Below are positions 1 through 9,900 of a stretch of 64,000 nucleotides of DNA, one piece after another (position 1 is the first letter of the stretch; each line of letters starts with the position of its first letter). Made by a program: the position numbers and the translations under genes. The notes below the pieces were generated by a model that worked only from the letters and a program-made list of their open reading frames with translations, searched no databases and had not been told where the DNA came from. Source of the stretch: a bacterium (GTDB lineage: Bacteria; Zhuqueibacterota; Zhuqueibacteria; Residuimicrobiales; Krinioviventaceae); NCBI GenBank assembly GCA_029561455.1, contig JAKQIY010000057.1:124001-188000 (forward strand), read 5' to 3'.

Positions 1-237
1 AGCATCTATCGCCAGCCGGAATGCTTCCGTACAATCAGATATTCCATCTCCAGTTGCGCCAAAAGAGGTAAGAAGAAAATCCTGTTGCGGGAACGTCACC
101 GGCTTGATCTGTTCAAGTAACAGTTCTGCCTGACGCCAATCTGATTTGGGGTTATTACATGATACTAACAAAATAAAAACAACAAGGCCTGCATAATATA
201 AAATCAGCCGGTTCTTTATATTTAAATCCTTATGCAT
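1..237 (-). CDS. GH28-like (polygalacturonase / pectate-lyase superfamily) lipoprotein, N-terminal part only
   Basis: Partial gene running off the left edge; 79 N-terminal codons are visible. The start is ATG at 237 with GAGGACC just upstream. A hydrophobic stretch at about residues 11-24 ends in a lipobox (LLVSC), so the protein is probably a lipoprotein. The segment FGATGDGISDCTEAFRLAID at about residues 58-77 is the classic N-terminal motif of GH28 polygalacturonases and related right-handed beta-helix proteins. Activity cannot be assigned because the catalytic repeats lie outside the window. It lies on the same strand as a second beta-helix protein at 723-2408, which suggests a pectin or uronate-related locus. 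Family call is confident at superfamily level; the GH28 label is an inference. Confidence 0.75.
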   Translation of the reverse strand, partial: MHKDLNIKNRLILYYAGLVVFILLVSCNNPKSDWRQAELLLEQIKPVTFPQQDFLLTSFGATGDGISDCTEAFRLAIDA

Positions 238-722
238 CAAGGTCCTCATATCCATATTAAATTTATCATTGTCATCTGTGCCGTAGCGTTAGTGATCGAC
301 ATGATCATTGCAGAATAATAAATCCACATTTCTCACAATTTTCAACAACTTCCTGATTCACATCAGGGTATAGAGTTTGAACTTTTTCTGTCAACTTGAT
401 CAAACAACTTTAAACACATTAATTTCAGATCATTAACTTTCAGTTCCGTTTAGAGAATAAACAAAAAATACTACATTAAACCAGATTAGTCATTAATAAA
501 AACCAAATTCTTTTATGTTAATAGTTTCCCCTTAGGGGGATAAAGTAACTTTTTGCAATTAATAAAGCTGACCGGTTATCAGGCCGGCCAGCTTCTTTTG
601 TGCTTACCGATAACGGGAGAATCTTTTAATTTCAGAATCAAGTAGCTTTCGGATATTTTTATCCCTCTATACTACTTATCCTATGAAATTGTAAAGGAAC
701 GATCATAGTTAATAAAATATCG
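238..722. other. Intergenic region between two beta-helix genes
   Basis: AT-rich, with no convincing ORF. It should hold the promoter of the GH28-like gene (minus strand) and contains one hairpin at 565-594, listed separately. No other feature is seen. Confidence 0.5.
565..594 (-). terminator. Probable terminator of the beta-helix gene 723-2408
   Basis: Inverted repeat with 11-nt arms (AAGCTGaCCGG / CCGGcCAGCTT, one mismatch) and a short loop. Read on the minus strand it is followed by TTTATTAATT. It lies about 130 nt beyond the stop codon at 723. Confidence 0.5.
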
Positions 723-2408
723 TTATTTCATCAATAACATTTTTTTGGACATAACCGACTGGTTATCAACCAGCAGTTGATAAAAATACAGACCGGAAGA
801 CAATGCTTTACCGGAAAGGTCAGTAGCCGTCCAGCTTACCTCATATTTTCCAGCGGCTTGTTGTTTATTATCCACCAGTTTTGCAACCATCTGGCCGAGT
901 GAATTATAGACAACCAGGGAAATCCGTGCAGTTTTAGCCACATCATAGGTAATACTTGTGGACGGATTGAACGGATTGGGATAATTTTGCGCCAGAGAAA
1001 AATCGGTTACCACTACGCCGGGTTTATAAGTAATGCCGGTCAAATAGGTTTCCCATTCCGTTTTCTTGGCCGGGAACCAGTTCAAATCGCCTGCCGGGAA
1101 TCCGCCGGTAGCACCGGTATAGGCAGCGAGGGTGGTTGCATAACTGCAATCCAGAGTATCGGCAAAATATTGCCAGGGTTTGCGATCAAAATCATGCAAG
1201 GCCGGATTAAAAAGAGGAGTGGGGGTATTTTTAGTCTTGTTGCCGCCATTCGGGTCGCGATACCATTCCGCCATATTAACCATGGAGACAGGTCGTTTTG
1301 CTACTTCAATACTTTCTTTTATAAAAGCCAGTACTGAATCGGCGCCCAAGCGGCTATTGATATGCCAGGTTAAAGCAGGGCCTTCACCAAGCACACCTTC
1401 AGCGGCATGTGCATCGTAAAAAGCCTGAACTTCCGGGGATACGCTGTAATAATTGCCGGAAATCTTCCAATCAGTTGAATCATTGGGTACTGACATGATC
1501 CAACTCATTCTGCCAAGTCCGTTACGGGAATCAATTTCACCCTGTTCTTCAAATTCCGATTGACGAACCTTGTCCGTATCGGCGCCGGCAATAAAAGTAT
1601 CAATAAACAGGTTATTGGTAATAATTCCTTTTTCACCCATCCAGCCCAAAGCAATAGTACCATGGTAACCCAGAGAATTGATAGCAGTATTATGATCGTA
1701 CAGCAGATAATTAATTCCCGCTACACTGGCGCGATGACGTATAATACGGTCATGAAAGTTGACAAATGTGTTGTTGACGAAAATTGCTGAATCGCAGGAG
1801 GTATTGCGATAATCGATCACTTTACCTGCACCAAGGTTGGAAAGCTGCAAATCGCCCATGTTGGCAAAAATACAGTTAGTGATCCTGGTTACCAGAACCG
1901 CCTGTTCCAAGCGGATATGTTCGCCGCGTGATTGGGTCAAAATACAACCGTCAATGATCAGTTTAAAGCCGGCAGCGCGGGAACGAATAAACCGGGTTGG
2001 ATTATTGACATTTTCACCCGGCTGACTTTCGATATAACCGACAAGGATAAGATCTTTTAAATAAACATCTTCACCCATTTCAAAAAATATACTTGGAAAG
2101 GTAGTCGTTGTACTATTGGCTATACCATAGATAACCGGTTTTTGTCCATCGCCATCCTGGGCTTTAATTCTGAGTTTATAGCCGGTATTGGTCAGGGTTG
2201 CATCAATAAAATATATTCCATTTCTTTCCAGAACATAAACACGTTCCGGGTCTGCAACGGTAATTGCATCATTATCAATAACCTGGTTGATATAGGAAAA
2301 TGCTGTTCCACTGCTGGCAGGAATTACCAGTTCGCCGGCCATACTAAAACTTGAAGCTAGCAACAAGATGAATAAAACAACACTACCTGTTAATATCCCT
2401 TTAAACAT
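723..2408 (-). CDS. Secreted right-handed beta-helix (pectate-lyase-like) protein with C-terminal sorting domain
   Basis: 561 aa. A signal peptide (about residues 1-24, ending SMA-GE) follows a strong AAGGAGGT ribosome site. Residues about 50-330 show short beta-strand repeats with Asn-rich turns (for example 'ITNCIFANMG', 'FVNNTFVNF', 'ITNNLFIDT'), typical of parallel beta-helix polysaccharide lyases and DUF4957/DUF5123-type proteins. The last ~87 residues begin 'NYPNPFNPSTS' and end 'KKMLLMK', the FlgD-like / Por-secretion C-terminal module, so the protein is predicted to be exported and surface-anchored or released. No catalytic residue could be assigned with confidence. Together with the GH28-like gene downstream on the same strand and the TonB receptor upstream it suggests acidic-polysaccharide breakdown, but the substrate is unknown. 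Confidence 0.75.
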   Translation of the reverse strand: MFKGILTGSVVLFILLLASSFSMAGELVIPASSGTAFSYINQVIDNDAITVADPERVYVLERNGIYFIDATLTNTGYKLRIKAQDGDGQKPVIYGIANSTTTTFPSIFFEMGEDVYLKDLILVGYIESQPGENVNNPTRFIRSRAAGFKLIIDGCILTQSRGEHIRLEQAVLVTRITNCIFANMGDLQLSNLGAGKVIDYRNTSCDSAIFVNNTFVNFHDRIIRHRASVAGINYLLYDHNTAINSLGYHGTIALGWMGEKGIITNNLFIDTFIAGADTDKVRQSEFEEQGEIDSRNGLGRMSWIMSVPNDSTDWKISGNYYSVSPEVQAFYDAHAAEGVLGEGPALTWHINSRLGADSVLAFIKESIEVAKRPVSMVNMAEWYRDPNGGNKTKNTPTPLFNPALHDFDRKPWQYFADTLDCSYATTLAAYTGATGGFPAGDLNWFPAKKTEWETYLTGITYKPGVVVTDFSLAQNYPNPFNPSTSITYDVAKTARISLVVYNSLGQMVAKLVDNKQQAAGKYEVSWTATDLSGKALSSGLYFYQLLVDNQSVMSKKMLLMK

Positions 2409-2568
2409 ACTGACCTCCTTTTTTCAATTCTTTTTGGAATTATTAAGCGCTCCTGAACAGAGCAAAAATCCTGATTTGGTAATTTGTAACTGATGCCACC
2501 TCCTTCCCATTCATATTTTGTCAATAACTGAACTCTTGTGTTAATCCTTTTCAATTCCTGTATTAATA

Positions 2569-5500
2569 TTATAATGTTACTCTTAAACCAAGCTCGGCAG
2601 AAAGGCCATATTTTTCACTCTCGTTCAACAAATGCCAGCCAACAACCCGATTGCGTATTGAAGTCCCTTCTTCCGTATTGGTCAGGTTGTTTAAATTCAG
2701 TAATAATGCTATATTTTTAGTAATATTCTGCTTTAGCGCCAAATCCAGCCGGGTAAATCCATCTACTACATTATCGCTTCTGCTATCGGTTGAAAAACTA
2801 CTGTTGTATTCACCCTGATAGAACAGGGACAACCTGGCTGAAAAACCGCCGATATCATAACCCAGGGCAACATTACCAAAAAATTCCGGCTGCCCTTCCA
2901 ATTTTTGCTTCTTGTCCTCAATTCTATGCACTGTAGTCGGGATCGGGAATGGAAAGGTCGGAGAAATTACATTGATCACCGTGTCATTACTTGAAGGAAT
3001 CCAGGTCTCGGATTCAATAAAAGCCATATTATAACTCAAGACAATATTTTTAAACAGCCCAGGTAAAAACAACAGGTTTGCCTGATGTTCAATCTCTATA
3101 CCTTTCACGATCGTTGCTTTACTGGAATTAATTGGAAAGGTCAGGTTATAATCAGTAGTAAACGGGCTCTTGAGATTAATACCCAAACTATCCAGGGTTT
3201 TTTGTCCTTTTATTGGCAGCCCATTGATGATATGATACATATCATCAATATCTTTATAAAATGCGGACACAGAAAACAGGCCGATTTTATCATTAAATAA
3301 AGATGTATTGATCTCAAAATTCCAGGCTTTGGCAGCTTTGAGGTCCGGGTTGCCGACATATAAGCTGTTGCCGGAATAGAAAAAGCTTTGTGCGCGGGTA
3401 ACCACGCTTGCCAACCTGTAATTGAAATCCGGCCGGGCCAGCGCTTTATAGGCGGCAAACCGTACGTTCATGATGTTTAGTGGCCGGATTGTGAGATGAA
3501 AATTGGGCAACCACACAGTTTCATTGTGCGAAGCGGTAGTATCTTTAATCACACCTTTGGGAACAGGAAAACCGGACAGGGTCACCGGTGAAAAACGGGA
3601 ATCATAATCATTATTCTCATTCTCCATGCGCAGACCGGTGATCAATGTTGCTTTTTGCCCCCAATTCAACGTATTCATTACATAAGCTGAAGATATACGT
3701 TCGTTAATGTCATAAAAAAGGGCATCAGGTTCCAGGTTTTTTTCATATTCCGGATTTTTGCCAGTAGCATCGGAATAACCGTAACGATTCAAGCTCCACC
3801 ATTCACGAACAGCATCACGATTAAAAAGCGGGTACAGATCATACTTGTCATAAACATCCCGGTGTACCGGGTTGGCATCCAGGAAATTGGTCATCAGCAC
3901 CAGATTACCAACCATTTGCAAATCAGCAAAGCGGGTTCCGGTAAAATCTTTGGGTATAACGGCGCCATTATCATTAACATACTGGGCAAATTTTTCATTA
4001 TAATATGGGGATAATAATTCACTACGTTCCCGATCCCGCACCCTGTCCCTATACTTGCCGCCGATCTTGAATTCACCGGCAAAGAGTTTACCGAAATTAT
4101 AGGAACGGGCAATATTGAGATAGGCGGCTTTTTCAGTATCATTATTTTCTTCGCCGCGGAAATAAGCGGTATAAAGATTGGCGCTGGCGAAATTGTTCAA
4201 AGCATACTGAATAATATTCTCAGGATCGCCTTTTAAAATATCAGCGGGTACAGCCCGCATACCCGATAAAGGATTACCTAATTTATCGGTGGTGGAAGGT
4301 TCAAGGAAATTCATTTCATAATCAAAAGGATAATTCGCCCTGGAATTGCTATAAGACAAACCCCAGGTCGTTTGCAGCCCGAACAGGTAATTTTCACCAT
4401 TAATGGCGTTGGTCATTGCATTGATCTGCTGTTCACGATCTCTGGCCGTATAATACAACTCTTCACCGGTGGTGGGATAATTTCTCTCAAATTCGATGAA
4501 ATCCCTTTGGGTTTGGTTATAAACATTATTTATTCGGATCGAGCCGCCATCCGGAGTATTATAATCAAGGAGCACACTGTACCCATTGCGGTCTCTCACC
4601 TCATCAGTATAATTGAGTGTAAAATTAGTAATTTCATAATTATAACCACTATCCAGACCGCGTAAATTATAATCCAGGTCAATATTTTCCTTGCTGCGAT
4701 CGCGTTTTTCAATGTTGCCGCTGACCTGAATGCCAAGTTTATCATTGAAAAAACGTTCTCCATAGCGGACACGAAAATCGTATTGATCATAACTGTCGGC
4801 AAGTTTATTATAAGCGCCTTTGCTCTCTATACGGATGAGGCGTTCGTATGGCGCTTTTTTAGTTACCAGGTTAACACTGCCGGCAATTGCATCTGCATCC
4901 TTGTCAGGTGTGAGGGCTTTGTAAAGTTCAATACCCGCCAGGGAACCCTGGGAAATCGTACTCAAATCAACACCACGGGCATCGGCGTCTGTTGGCGCCA
5001 TTCGCACACCATCAATTGTAATTGTGGAATATTGTGAGCTGAGGCCTCTTAAAACAACCCGGTTAGCTTCACCACCGGAGCGCTGCAGGGACACACCAGG
5101 TAATCGGCCAATGGCTTCTGCGGCATTGGCGTCAGGTAATTCCTGGATTTTCTCTTCGGAAATAATATTTACGATAGTATTGGAAGTAACTTGCTGATTT
5201 ATGGCGCGCATTTGCCCTTCAGCCTGTGCAGTCACCATAACAATTTCCCCTTCGATAACCTCATAGAACAATTTGAAATTTTGTTCTATCGCACGGTTAG
5301 GTAATACCTTGACCTCTGCGGTATCCGGCTTATAACCAATAAACGATACAATAATCTTATAAGTACCGGCCGGTATACGAGCGATCTGATATTCACCTTC
5401 CAGATTAGTTGCTGCGCCGAGAGAAGTACCGGTTATAATAATATTAGCCCCCGGCAGTGTTTCACCAGTTGCAGCTTCCGATACAACTCCCTTTATTTGA

Positions 5501-5577
5501 CCATTTTGTGCAAATAGCAAAGGTGCATTGATACACACCAGGAGGAATAGAATTATAATAAAGGATGGCTTGGACAT
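2569..5577 (-). CDS. TonB-dependent outer-membrane receptor with N-terminal carboxypeptidase-regulatory-like domain
   Basis: 1002 aa with signal peptide (residues 1-23, ending LLFA-Q) and a GGAG ribosome site. Residues about 25-110 form a CarboxypepD_reg-like beta-sandwich ('GQIKGVVSEAATGETLPGAN'). Residues about 120-240 form the plug ('RLPGVSLQRSGGEANRVVLR', 'ITIDGVRM'). The rest is a 22-strand-type barrel with alternating aromatic strands. The plug wording resembles the TonB-Xanth-Caul subgroup (TIGR01782) associated with carbohydrate uptake. It is not a clear SusC, and no SusD-like lipoprotein is next to it. Energy would come from TonB/ExbBD encoded elsewhere. A divergent membrane regulator lies across a 752-nt control region with repeats, so regulated expression is likely. 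Ligand unknown; an oligosaccharide is the best guess. Confidence 0.9.
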   Translation of the reverse strand: MSKPSFIIILFLLVCINAPLLFAQNGQIKGVVSEAATGETLPGANIIITGTSLGAATNLEGEYQIARIPAGTYKIIVSFIGYKPDTAEVKVLPNRAIEQNFKLFYEVIEGEIVMVTAQAEGQMRAINQQVTSNTIVNIISEEKIQELPDANAAEAIGRLPGVSLQRSGGEANRVVLRGLSSQYSTITIDGVRMAPTDADARGVDLSTISQGSLAGIELYKALTPDKDADAIAGSVNLVTKKAPYERLIRIESKGAYNKLADSYDQYDFRVRYGERFFNDKLGIQVSGNIEKRDRSKENIDLDYNLRGLDSGYNYEITNFTLNYTDEVRDRNGYSVLLDYNTPDGGSIRINNVYNQTQRDFIEFERNYPTTGEELYYTARDREQQINAMTNAINGENYLFGLQTTWGLSYSNSRANYPFDYEMNFLEPSTTDKLGNPLSGMRAVPADILKGDPENIIQYALNNFASANLYTAYFRGEENNDTEKAAYLNIARSYNFGKLFAGEFKIGGKYRDRVRDRERSELLSPYYNEKFAQYVNDNGAVIPKDFTGTRFADLQMVGNLVLMTNFLDANPVHRDVYDKYDLYPLFNRDAVREWWSLNRYGYSDATGKNPEYEKNLEPDALFYDINERISSAYVMNTLNWGQKATLITGLRMENENNDYDSRFSPVTLSGFPVPKGVIKDTTASHNETVWLPNFHLTIRPLNIMNVRFAAYKALARPDFNYRLASVVTRAQSFFYSGNSLYVGNPDLKAAKAWNFEINTSLFNDKIGLFSVSAFYKDIDDMYHIINGLPIKGQKTLDSLGINLKSPFTTDYNLTFPINSSKATIVKGIEIEHQANLLFLPGLFKNIVLSYNMAFIESETWIPSSNDTVINVISPTFPFPIPTTVHRIEDKKQKLEGQPEFFGNVALGYDIGGFSARLSLFYQGEYNSSFSTDSRSDNVVDGFTRLDLALKQNITKNIALLLNLNNLTNTEEGTSIRNRVVGWHLLNESEKYGLSAELGLRVTL

Positions 5578-6007
5578 AACTTTACTCCATATTAATTGGT
5601 TAATACAATCGAGGTATGGATAGTACTTTCGCCGATTCCGGCAAGAAATTACTTGTAATTATGTATGTTTATAATTATTGAATCGGTATTAACAAAGAGC
5701 AAATTATTCAAGATTGTTTTTAAACTAAATACAGTAAAAACAGCAATAAATTATTTTAAATAATAATTGCATAATTTCTTTAAAAATTATATCTTTAATT
5801 ATATGTAGCAGTACAAATTATTTATTTTCCAAAGCCTTGACCAGCGTTGATGTCGCGCAACTCATCATAAAAGGAAAGATTAAACTTGTCAAACTAACAT
5901 TTTTAATACTTAAAAAATAAAATGACAAATATCTCCGGTCTTGTAATGATGAAAATTCTATTATGATAATCACATACCAATTAACAACCTTTATTCGTCT
6001 TGTTAAA

Positions 6008-6037
6008 GTGAATAACTGTGAATAACTGTGATTAACA
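6008..6037 (+). repeat. Three tandem 10-bp direct repeats, possible operator
   Basis: Three consecutive 10-nt units: GTGAATAACT at 6008 and again at 6018, then GTGATTAACA at 6028. The period equals one helical turn, as in binding sites of OmpR/PhoB-fold winged-helix regulators. The divergent gene to the right encodes such a domain, so this is a candidate operator (inference). Confidence 0.5.
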
Positions 6038-6199
6038 AATAAACCAACCCTATGGTCATTATAAAATAATTACAAAACCTCTTAAAATAATAATTTTCAA
6101 TAACATAATTGTTCCTGCAATAACGATCTGATAACTAAACTTGGCTCTTACTAATGAAATGTTCAATCAATAATATCTGTTATACACACCTGAAAACTT

Positions 6200-6219
6200 G
6201 TGAAAAAATGTGAATAACA
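6200..6219 (+). repeat. Second 10-bp direct-repeat pair, possible operator
   Basis: GTGAAAAAAT at 6200 followed directly by GTGAATAACA at 6210, matching the unit seen at 6008-6037 with the same 10-bp period. It ends 110 nt before the regulator's start, a position suited to autoregulation. Confidence 0.45.
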
Positions 6220-6329
6220 TGTTTTATAACCCGGAAGAAGAAATTTTTCCATTTAATACCTGAAAATAGTTGCTGCCGGAAAGCGTTAACGGGTGTATTC
6301 CCATGATGGGATAAAACCTGATTAACAAA

Positions 6330-7580
6330 ATGCGATCACAGAATAACCAAAGATTTCTTATGATCAATGAAGCCCTGCAAAAAAAATTGGTACAAAAAAT
6401 ACTGGATAGCAAGGAATTTACCGGTTCAAAAATTTACCAAAATTATCTCACCTATCTGGTAGAAGCAACCAATCGGGGGGAAAATCCCAAAGAGACAACA
6501 ATCGCAATTGAAGTATTTGGTAAAGACTCTAATTTCAATCCCGGTGAAGATACAATCGTGCGCTCGCACATGTATTCGCTGCGAAAAAAACTGGATAGTT
6601 ATTATCTTACCGAAGGTAAAGACGACAAGTACGTATTAAAGATACCCAAAGGTCATTATCAAACCCATTTTGTACCGGCAGGTGGAGATAAAATATTATC
6701 ACCCTTGTTGTTTTCGCGTTTTGCCAACAGATACAGTTTTCTTTTAATAGCGTTGCTGTTTGCGATTATTATATTTCAGTGGCTGCACATTCACAATAAT
6801 GAGAACAAACTTAAAAATTACCAGGTTGTTGAAAAAAACGATCCAATCTGGAAAGACTATTTGCAATCCGACCTGCCGGTACTCATTGTTCTTGGCAATC
6901 ATTTCTTTTTTAATGTTTATAATGACGTATTTAAAGATACTGTCAGCATCCGTAATCCTCGCGTCAATTCGGCGGAAGATTTTATGTCGCTTTACCCCAA
7001 TTTAACTTTGACACCAGCGCCGGAACCATATTTCCCCTATCATAGCGTCTGGAGTATGGCATCGGTTTTGTCGGTTTTCAATTCTGTGCATAAAACACCT
7101 ATTTTAAGAAAATCATCCGATATTTTTCCACAAATCCTTAATGAATATAATATCATTTTTCTGGGTAGTATTAAAACCTTGTACAGACTGAAACATACCC
7201 TGCACAAGTCACATTTTAGTTATGAAATTTCTCCTCACAAGGTAATATATACTCTTCCTGACAGTAATATAGTAAAGACGTATGAAACATCCCGTCATTC
7301 CCAGGGGCCCAATGAAGACCTTGTTCTGGCGCTCAAATTACCGGGCCCCGACAAAAATTCAATAATGATCATTGCTTCTTATCATTCCCTGGGGGCGCCG
7401 GAAATAGTGAATTATCTTATCAATCCGGTTACCAGAAAAATCATTGAGGACAAATTTATTGAAAAGTACAAAAGTATGCCGCAATATTTTGAAATTTTGT
7501 TCCGGGTTACCGGTATTGATAAAACAGCATACAGTACAGAAATCCTCGTCTATAACAAACTTGCAGCGGATAACGATTAA
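6330..7580 (+). CDS. Membrane-anchored ToxR/CadC-like regulator: N-terminal winged-helix domain, one TM helix, periplasmic sensor domain
   Basis: 416 aa. Residues about 20-115 contain the pattern seen in winged-helix domains of many Acidobacteria-type regulators: 'AIEVFGKDSNFNPGEDTIVR', then 'LRKKLDSYY', then 'LKIPKGHYQ'. Residues about 131-152 form a single hydrophobic helix ('YSFLLIALLFAIIIFQWLHI'). The remaining ~260 residues, presumably periplasmic, match no family I recognise. This layout is that of one-component ToxR/CadC regulators that bind DNA while staying in the inner membrane. The start is uncertain: ATG 6330 and ATG 6360 both lack a strong ribosome site. Transcribed away from the TonB receptor, it is a natural candidate for controlling it. 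Function inferred. Confidence 0.65.
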   Translation: MRSQNNQRFLMINEALQKKLVQKILDSKEFTGSKIYQNYLTYLVEATNRGENPKETTIAIEVFGKDSNFNPGEDTIVRSHMYSLRKKLDSYYLTEGKDDKYVLKIPKGHYQTHFVPAGGDKILSPLLFSRFANRYSFLLIALLFAIIIFQWLHIHNNENKLKNYQVVEKNDPIWKDYLQSDLPVLIVLGNHFFFNVYNDVFKDTVSIRNPRVNSAEDFMSLYPNLTLTPAPEPYFPYHSVWSMASVLSVFNSVHKTPILRKSSDIFPQILNEYNIIFLGSIKTLYRLKHTLHKSHFSYEISPHKVIYTLPDSNIVKTYETSRHSQGPNEDLVLALKLPGPDKNSIMIIASYHSLGAPEIVNYLINPVTRKIIEDKFIEKYKSMPQYFEILFRVTGIDKTAYSTEILVYNKLAADND

Positions 7581-7675
7581 TGTACAATTAAAGTGGCTAT
7601 CGGTTTCTTTATAACCGACACAAAAAACTGATAATTACTTTTCAATAAAAGTAAAACAGAATAGAAATAAGGGGA

Positions 7676-9514
7676 TTATTTAAATTTTATAGTGGTTTTA
7701 GTACCGTTATTACTTTCTCTGGTTAATTCCCCCTTAATTTGCTGGGTCAATACGTTGATAAGTGTTAAACCCAGAGTATCTTTGGGACTCTTATTTTCAT
7801 CCATGCCCACACCATTATCTTCCACACAAAGCATAAACTCTTTATTTTTCTTTGTAAAAGTTATTATTAACTTGCCGTTCGCTCCAGTGGGAAATGCATG
7901 TTTTAAAGAATTAGATACGAGTTCATTTAAAATCAATCCGCAGGGAATTGCTTTATCGACACTTAAATGCACATCATCTATAGAACTGGCAAATTCAATA
8001 TTTTCACCGGTGTTATAAGAAAAAAACAGTTCCCGTATCACATTATCGGCATATTGCTTGAAATTTACATCAGTGAAATCATTTGTTTTATATAATCGTT
8101 CATGGACCAACGCCATGGAACGAATACGGTTTTTAGTACTCTTGATGGTTTGTATCAAAGCTTCATCTTTACTCTTGTTTTCCTGCAGGGAGAGCAAACT
8201 TTGCACTATTTGCAAATTGTTCTTGACGCGATGATGGATTTCCTTCATTAATATTTCTTTTTCTTTCAACGAGGCAAGAATTTTTCTTTCCACCTCTTTC
8301 CTGTCGGTAATATCGGTTACTATACATAACGCCGCTTTGGTAAGATGCGAATTCGATCTAAGCGGATTGATCCGGGCTTCATACCAGCGCTCCTGCCCCA
8401 TTATTACAGACATAGACTGGAACAATAACGGTTTTTCGGCGTCAATTGTGGTAAGAATATTTTGCATTTGTAAATCGGCAATCTCTTTTGGAAACAGTTG
8501 CCACATAGTTTTGCCGATAAAATCCTCAGGTTTACCATGAAAAGAAAAGGCCGCGTCGGTGTTCATAAATAAAAATACTCCATCCTGATTGACCGTAAAG
8601 ATCGGTTGACCGGCGCCCTCTACCAGGGCACGATAAGTATTTTCGCTCTCGATCAAAGCATCATTAATACGCTTTTTTTCGGTAATATCGTTTAGAAAAT
8701 TCAGGGTTGCCGGCCGGCCTTCCCAGGTTATTAATACAGCTTTTATTTCCACCCAGACAATTTCATGCTTTTTATTTAAAATCCGAAAGCTATAATTACT
8801 TTCAATTTGCTCTCCAGCCAGTCTTTTCTGGTGCCGTTCTGCTATATGTGGCAGGTCATCAGGATATACAAGTTTATCTATCGGCATATTGAGGAATTCA
8901 TCATCAAAATAACCGGTAAGCTTTGAAGCAATGGGGTTGAATAGTTTAATAACATTATCCTGTATGACAACTATGGCTTCTATCGCATTGTCAACGACAC
9001 TCCGGTATTTGGCTTCACTTTGGATCAATGCTTGTTCAGCATTGACAATATCGGTAATATCCCTGGTGATAGAAAGAATACATGGAACATCATGAATCGA
9101 TATGATAGTGGCGCTCATCAAACCGACTATAATGCGCCCCTCCCTGGTACGGAATTGAGCCTTTAAATTTAAAATTTTACCGTCTTTTTTTAATCCTTCC
9201 ACCAGCTTTTTTCTGTCGTCGGGATTAACCCAAATATTACATTCCAGGGAGGATTTACCAATGATCATGTCGCGTGTATATCCGGTAATATCAGTAAACC
9301 CCTGGTTTATATCGATATACACGCCATCCGACATCCGGTTAATATTAATAGAATCGGCGCTCAGGTGAAAAGACTTGCGGAACCGTTCTTCACTGATACA
9401 CAATTGCTCATAAATTTCCTGGCTGTTTTTATTGATTTGCTCAAGCTCGATTATTCTTTTGTTGGCAATTTCAAGTTCTTGAAGTAAATCATTTCTGGTC
9501 TTGGTTTTATTCAT
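7676..9514 (-). CDS. Soluble multi-PAS sensor histidine kinase (HisKA_2 type)
   Basis: 612 aa, no signal peptide or membrane helix, so cytoplasmic. A short coiled coil (about 10-40) is followed by three PAS/PAC units (about 40-155, 165-280, 290-405). Next comes a HisKA_2 dimerisation region with 'EIHHRVKNNLQ' (phospho-acceptor His427 or His428) and a HATPase_c domain with N-box Asn530/Asn535 and 'DNGVGM' at 566-571. It would autophosphorylate on ATP and pass phosphate to a response regulator, but none is adjacent. No Shine-Dalgarno is visible before the ATG; a TATACT-like element lies just upstream, so a very short leader is possible. The PAS ligand (redox, small molecule) cannot be told from sequence. 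Confidence 0.9.
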   Translation of the reverse strand: MNKTKTRNDLLQELEIANKRIIELEQINKNSQEIYEQLCISEERFRKSFHLSADSININRMSDGVYIDINQGFTDITGYTRDMIIGKSSLECNIWVNPDDRKKLVEGLKKDGKILNLKAQFRTREGRIIVGLMSATIISIHDVPCILSITRDITDIVNAEQALIQSEAKYRSVVDNAIEAIVVIQDNVIKLFNPIASKLTGYFDDEFLNMPIDKLVYPDDLPHIAERHQKRLAGEQIESNYSFRILNKKHEIVWVEIKAVLITWEGRPATLNFLNDITEKKRINDALIESENTYRALVEGAGQPIFTVNQDGVFLFMNTDAAFSFHGKPEDFIGKTMWQLFPKEIADLQMQNILTTIDAEKPLLFQSMSVIMGQERWYEARINPLRSNSHLTKAALCIVTDITDRKEVERKILASLKEKEILMKEIHHRVKNNLQIVQSLLSLQENKSKDEALIQTIKSTKNRIRSMALVHERLYKTNDFTDVNFKQYADNVIRELFFSYNTGENIEFASSIDDVHLSVDKAIPCGLILNELVSNSLKHAFPTGANGKLIITFTKKNKEFMLCVEDNGVGMDENKSPKDTLGLTLINVLTQQIKGELTRESNNGTKTTIKFK

Positions 9515-9900
9515 ATAATAGTATACATTTGGTACACAAATTATTATTTCTTGTTAGAATATATAACATTAATTATCCATATTTTGTTGCAAAAATTTAA
9601 AATATGAACAAAAATTTCTCATTTCACATCCTTTAAATATAAAATATGCAAACTTTATGCCTTAATCATAAAAAATAGCAGTCACAGGGTATTTTTTCAA
9701 GATTAACAGTAAGCTCACCTGAAAATTACCAGGAAGACACTCCAACCCACATTATGGTGTTAACACTGTCTCCATCGGCTAAATAAAAAAATATTTTAAT
9801 TTGTAAATCAATTATAAACAGTCCGCTTTATTCAAAAGTAAGAACCACGAAATTTCCTGCCGGTTATAATTGTTAATGTATCAACTATCAAGGAGGGAAA
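9515..9900. other. Intergenic region upstream of the sensor kinase
   Basis: AT-rich, no ORF of note. It ends with a strong AAGGAGGG ribosome site at about 9890-9897 that serves the broken small ORF starting at 9901. No other feature is seen. Confidence 0.4.

Larger units (their letters stand above)
5578..6329. promoter_or_regulatory. Divergent control region between TonB receptor and ToxR-like regulator
   Basis: 752 nt, very AT-rich, no ORF. It must carry the promoters of both flanking genes. Two arrays of a 10-bp direct repeat (consensus GTGAAtAACt) lie at 6008-6037 and 6200-6219 and are listed separately; the first sits inside a TTGTTAA/TTAACAA inverted repeat (6000-6006 and 6032-6038). 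Confidence 0.55.

Noticed and set aside
2569-5577. SusC/SusD pair
   Set aside because: The receptor lacks a SusD-like lipoprotein neighbour on either side and its plug resembles the TonB-Xanth-Caul subgroup, so it is annotated as a general TonB-dependent receptor.
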